From Anaerolineae bacterium (GTDB lineage Bacteria > Chloroflexota > Anaerolineae > JAAYZQ01), in assembly GCA_016929795.1 (NCBI GenBank), contig JAFGIA010000392.1:1-5997 (forward strand): a stretch of 5,997 bases of DNA. The letters are read 5' to 3'. Made by a program: the position numbers and the translations under genes. Shown here in pieces: positions 5,953 through 5,997 of the stretch (the stretch's first letter is position 1; every line of letters starts with the position of its first letter). The notes below the pieces were generated by a model. It searched no databases and was not told the origin of the DNA. It worked only from the letters and a program-made list of their open reading frames with translations.

Positions 5953-5997
5953 TTTCCTGCTCAACTGGGCCATCATGGCCGTGTCGTTGTTCAACAC
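5942..5997 (+). CDS. Probable sensor histidine kinase, N-terminal fragment (3' end outside window)
   Basis: Only 19 residues are visible: MSSDFLLNWAIMAVSLFNT. They begin inside the regulator's last codons (11-nt overlap) in another frame and run off the right edge. A short polar start followed by a hydrophobic helix, placed directly after a response regulator, matches membrane-associated kinases of Chloroflexota two-component operons. This rests on context and style; no kinase motif is in the window. A second in-frame ATG at 5936 would add MT and extend the overlap to 17 nt. Neither start has a clear Shine-Dalgarno, so translation probably depends on coupling to the regulator. Confidence 0.6.
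   Translation, partial: MSSDFLLNWAIMAVSLFN

Noticed and set aside
5263..5997. A 244-codon minus-strand frame opposite the regulator
   Set aside because: It is Ala/Gly/Val-rich shadow sequence antisense to a clear receiver-HTH gene, with no motifs.

Overview
The window is GC-rich, tightly packed bacterial DNA. The mix of genes points to a Chloroflexota genome, most likely of the Anaerolineae/Caldilineae type: a long MalT-like TPR protein, a receiver/LuxR-type regulator followed by a histidine kinase with a hydrophobic N-terminus, and a B12-binding radical SAM protein. This is an inference from gene style. There is no rRNA or other marker gene to confirm it. No tRNA, rRNA, CRISPR array or transposase was seen.

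Layout: (1) Positions 1-1593 (+) hold the C-terminal 530 residues of a TPR-repeat protein whose N-terminus lies off the left edge. (2) A secreted, probably membrane-anchored M16 zinc peptidase (1571-3049, +) overlaps it by 23 nt. (3) Convergent to this, and overlapping its 3' end by 98 nt, is one continuous minus-strand frame (2952-4880). It encodes a B12-binding radical SAM enzyme joined in frame to a complete VanZ-like four-helix membrane domain. (4) Positions 4881-5202 form a divergent control region. It contains two 42-bp tandem repeats with internal palindromes, a promoter-like pair for the minus-strand gene, a better promoter for the plus-strand genes, and a long hairpin just before a very strong Shine-Dalgarno. 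(5) A response regulator (5203-5952, +) overlaps the start of the next gene (5942 to the right edge), whose 19 visible residues look like the N-terminus of a membrane-associated sensor kinase.

The regulator and kinase form an ordinary two-component operon transcribed away from the radical SAM gene. Sharing the intergenic region makes it plausible, but not shown, that the regulator acts on the radical SAM/VanZ gene. The TPR protein and the peptidase are translationally linked by overlap; no common pathway is evident.

The most unusual point is the radical SAM-VanZ frame. Both parts look full length. The junction is AT-richer, carries octamer-like repeats, and has an ATG with an excellent Shine-Dalgarno. 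It is therefore either a real fusion tethering a radical SAM enzyme to the membrane, or two adjacent genes recently joined by an indel or stop loss.
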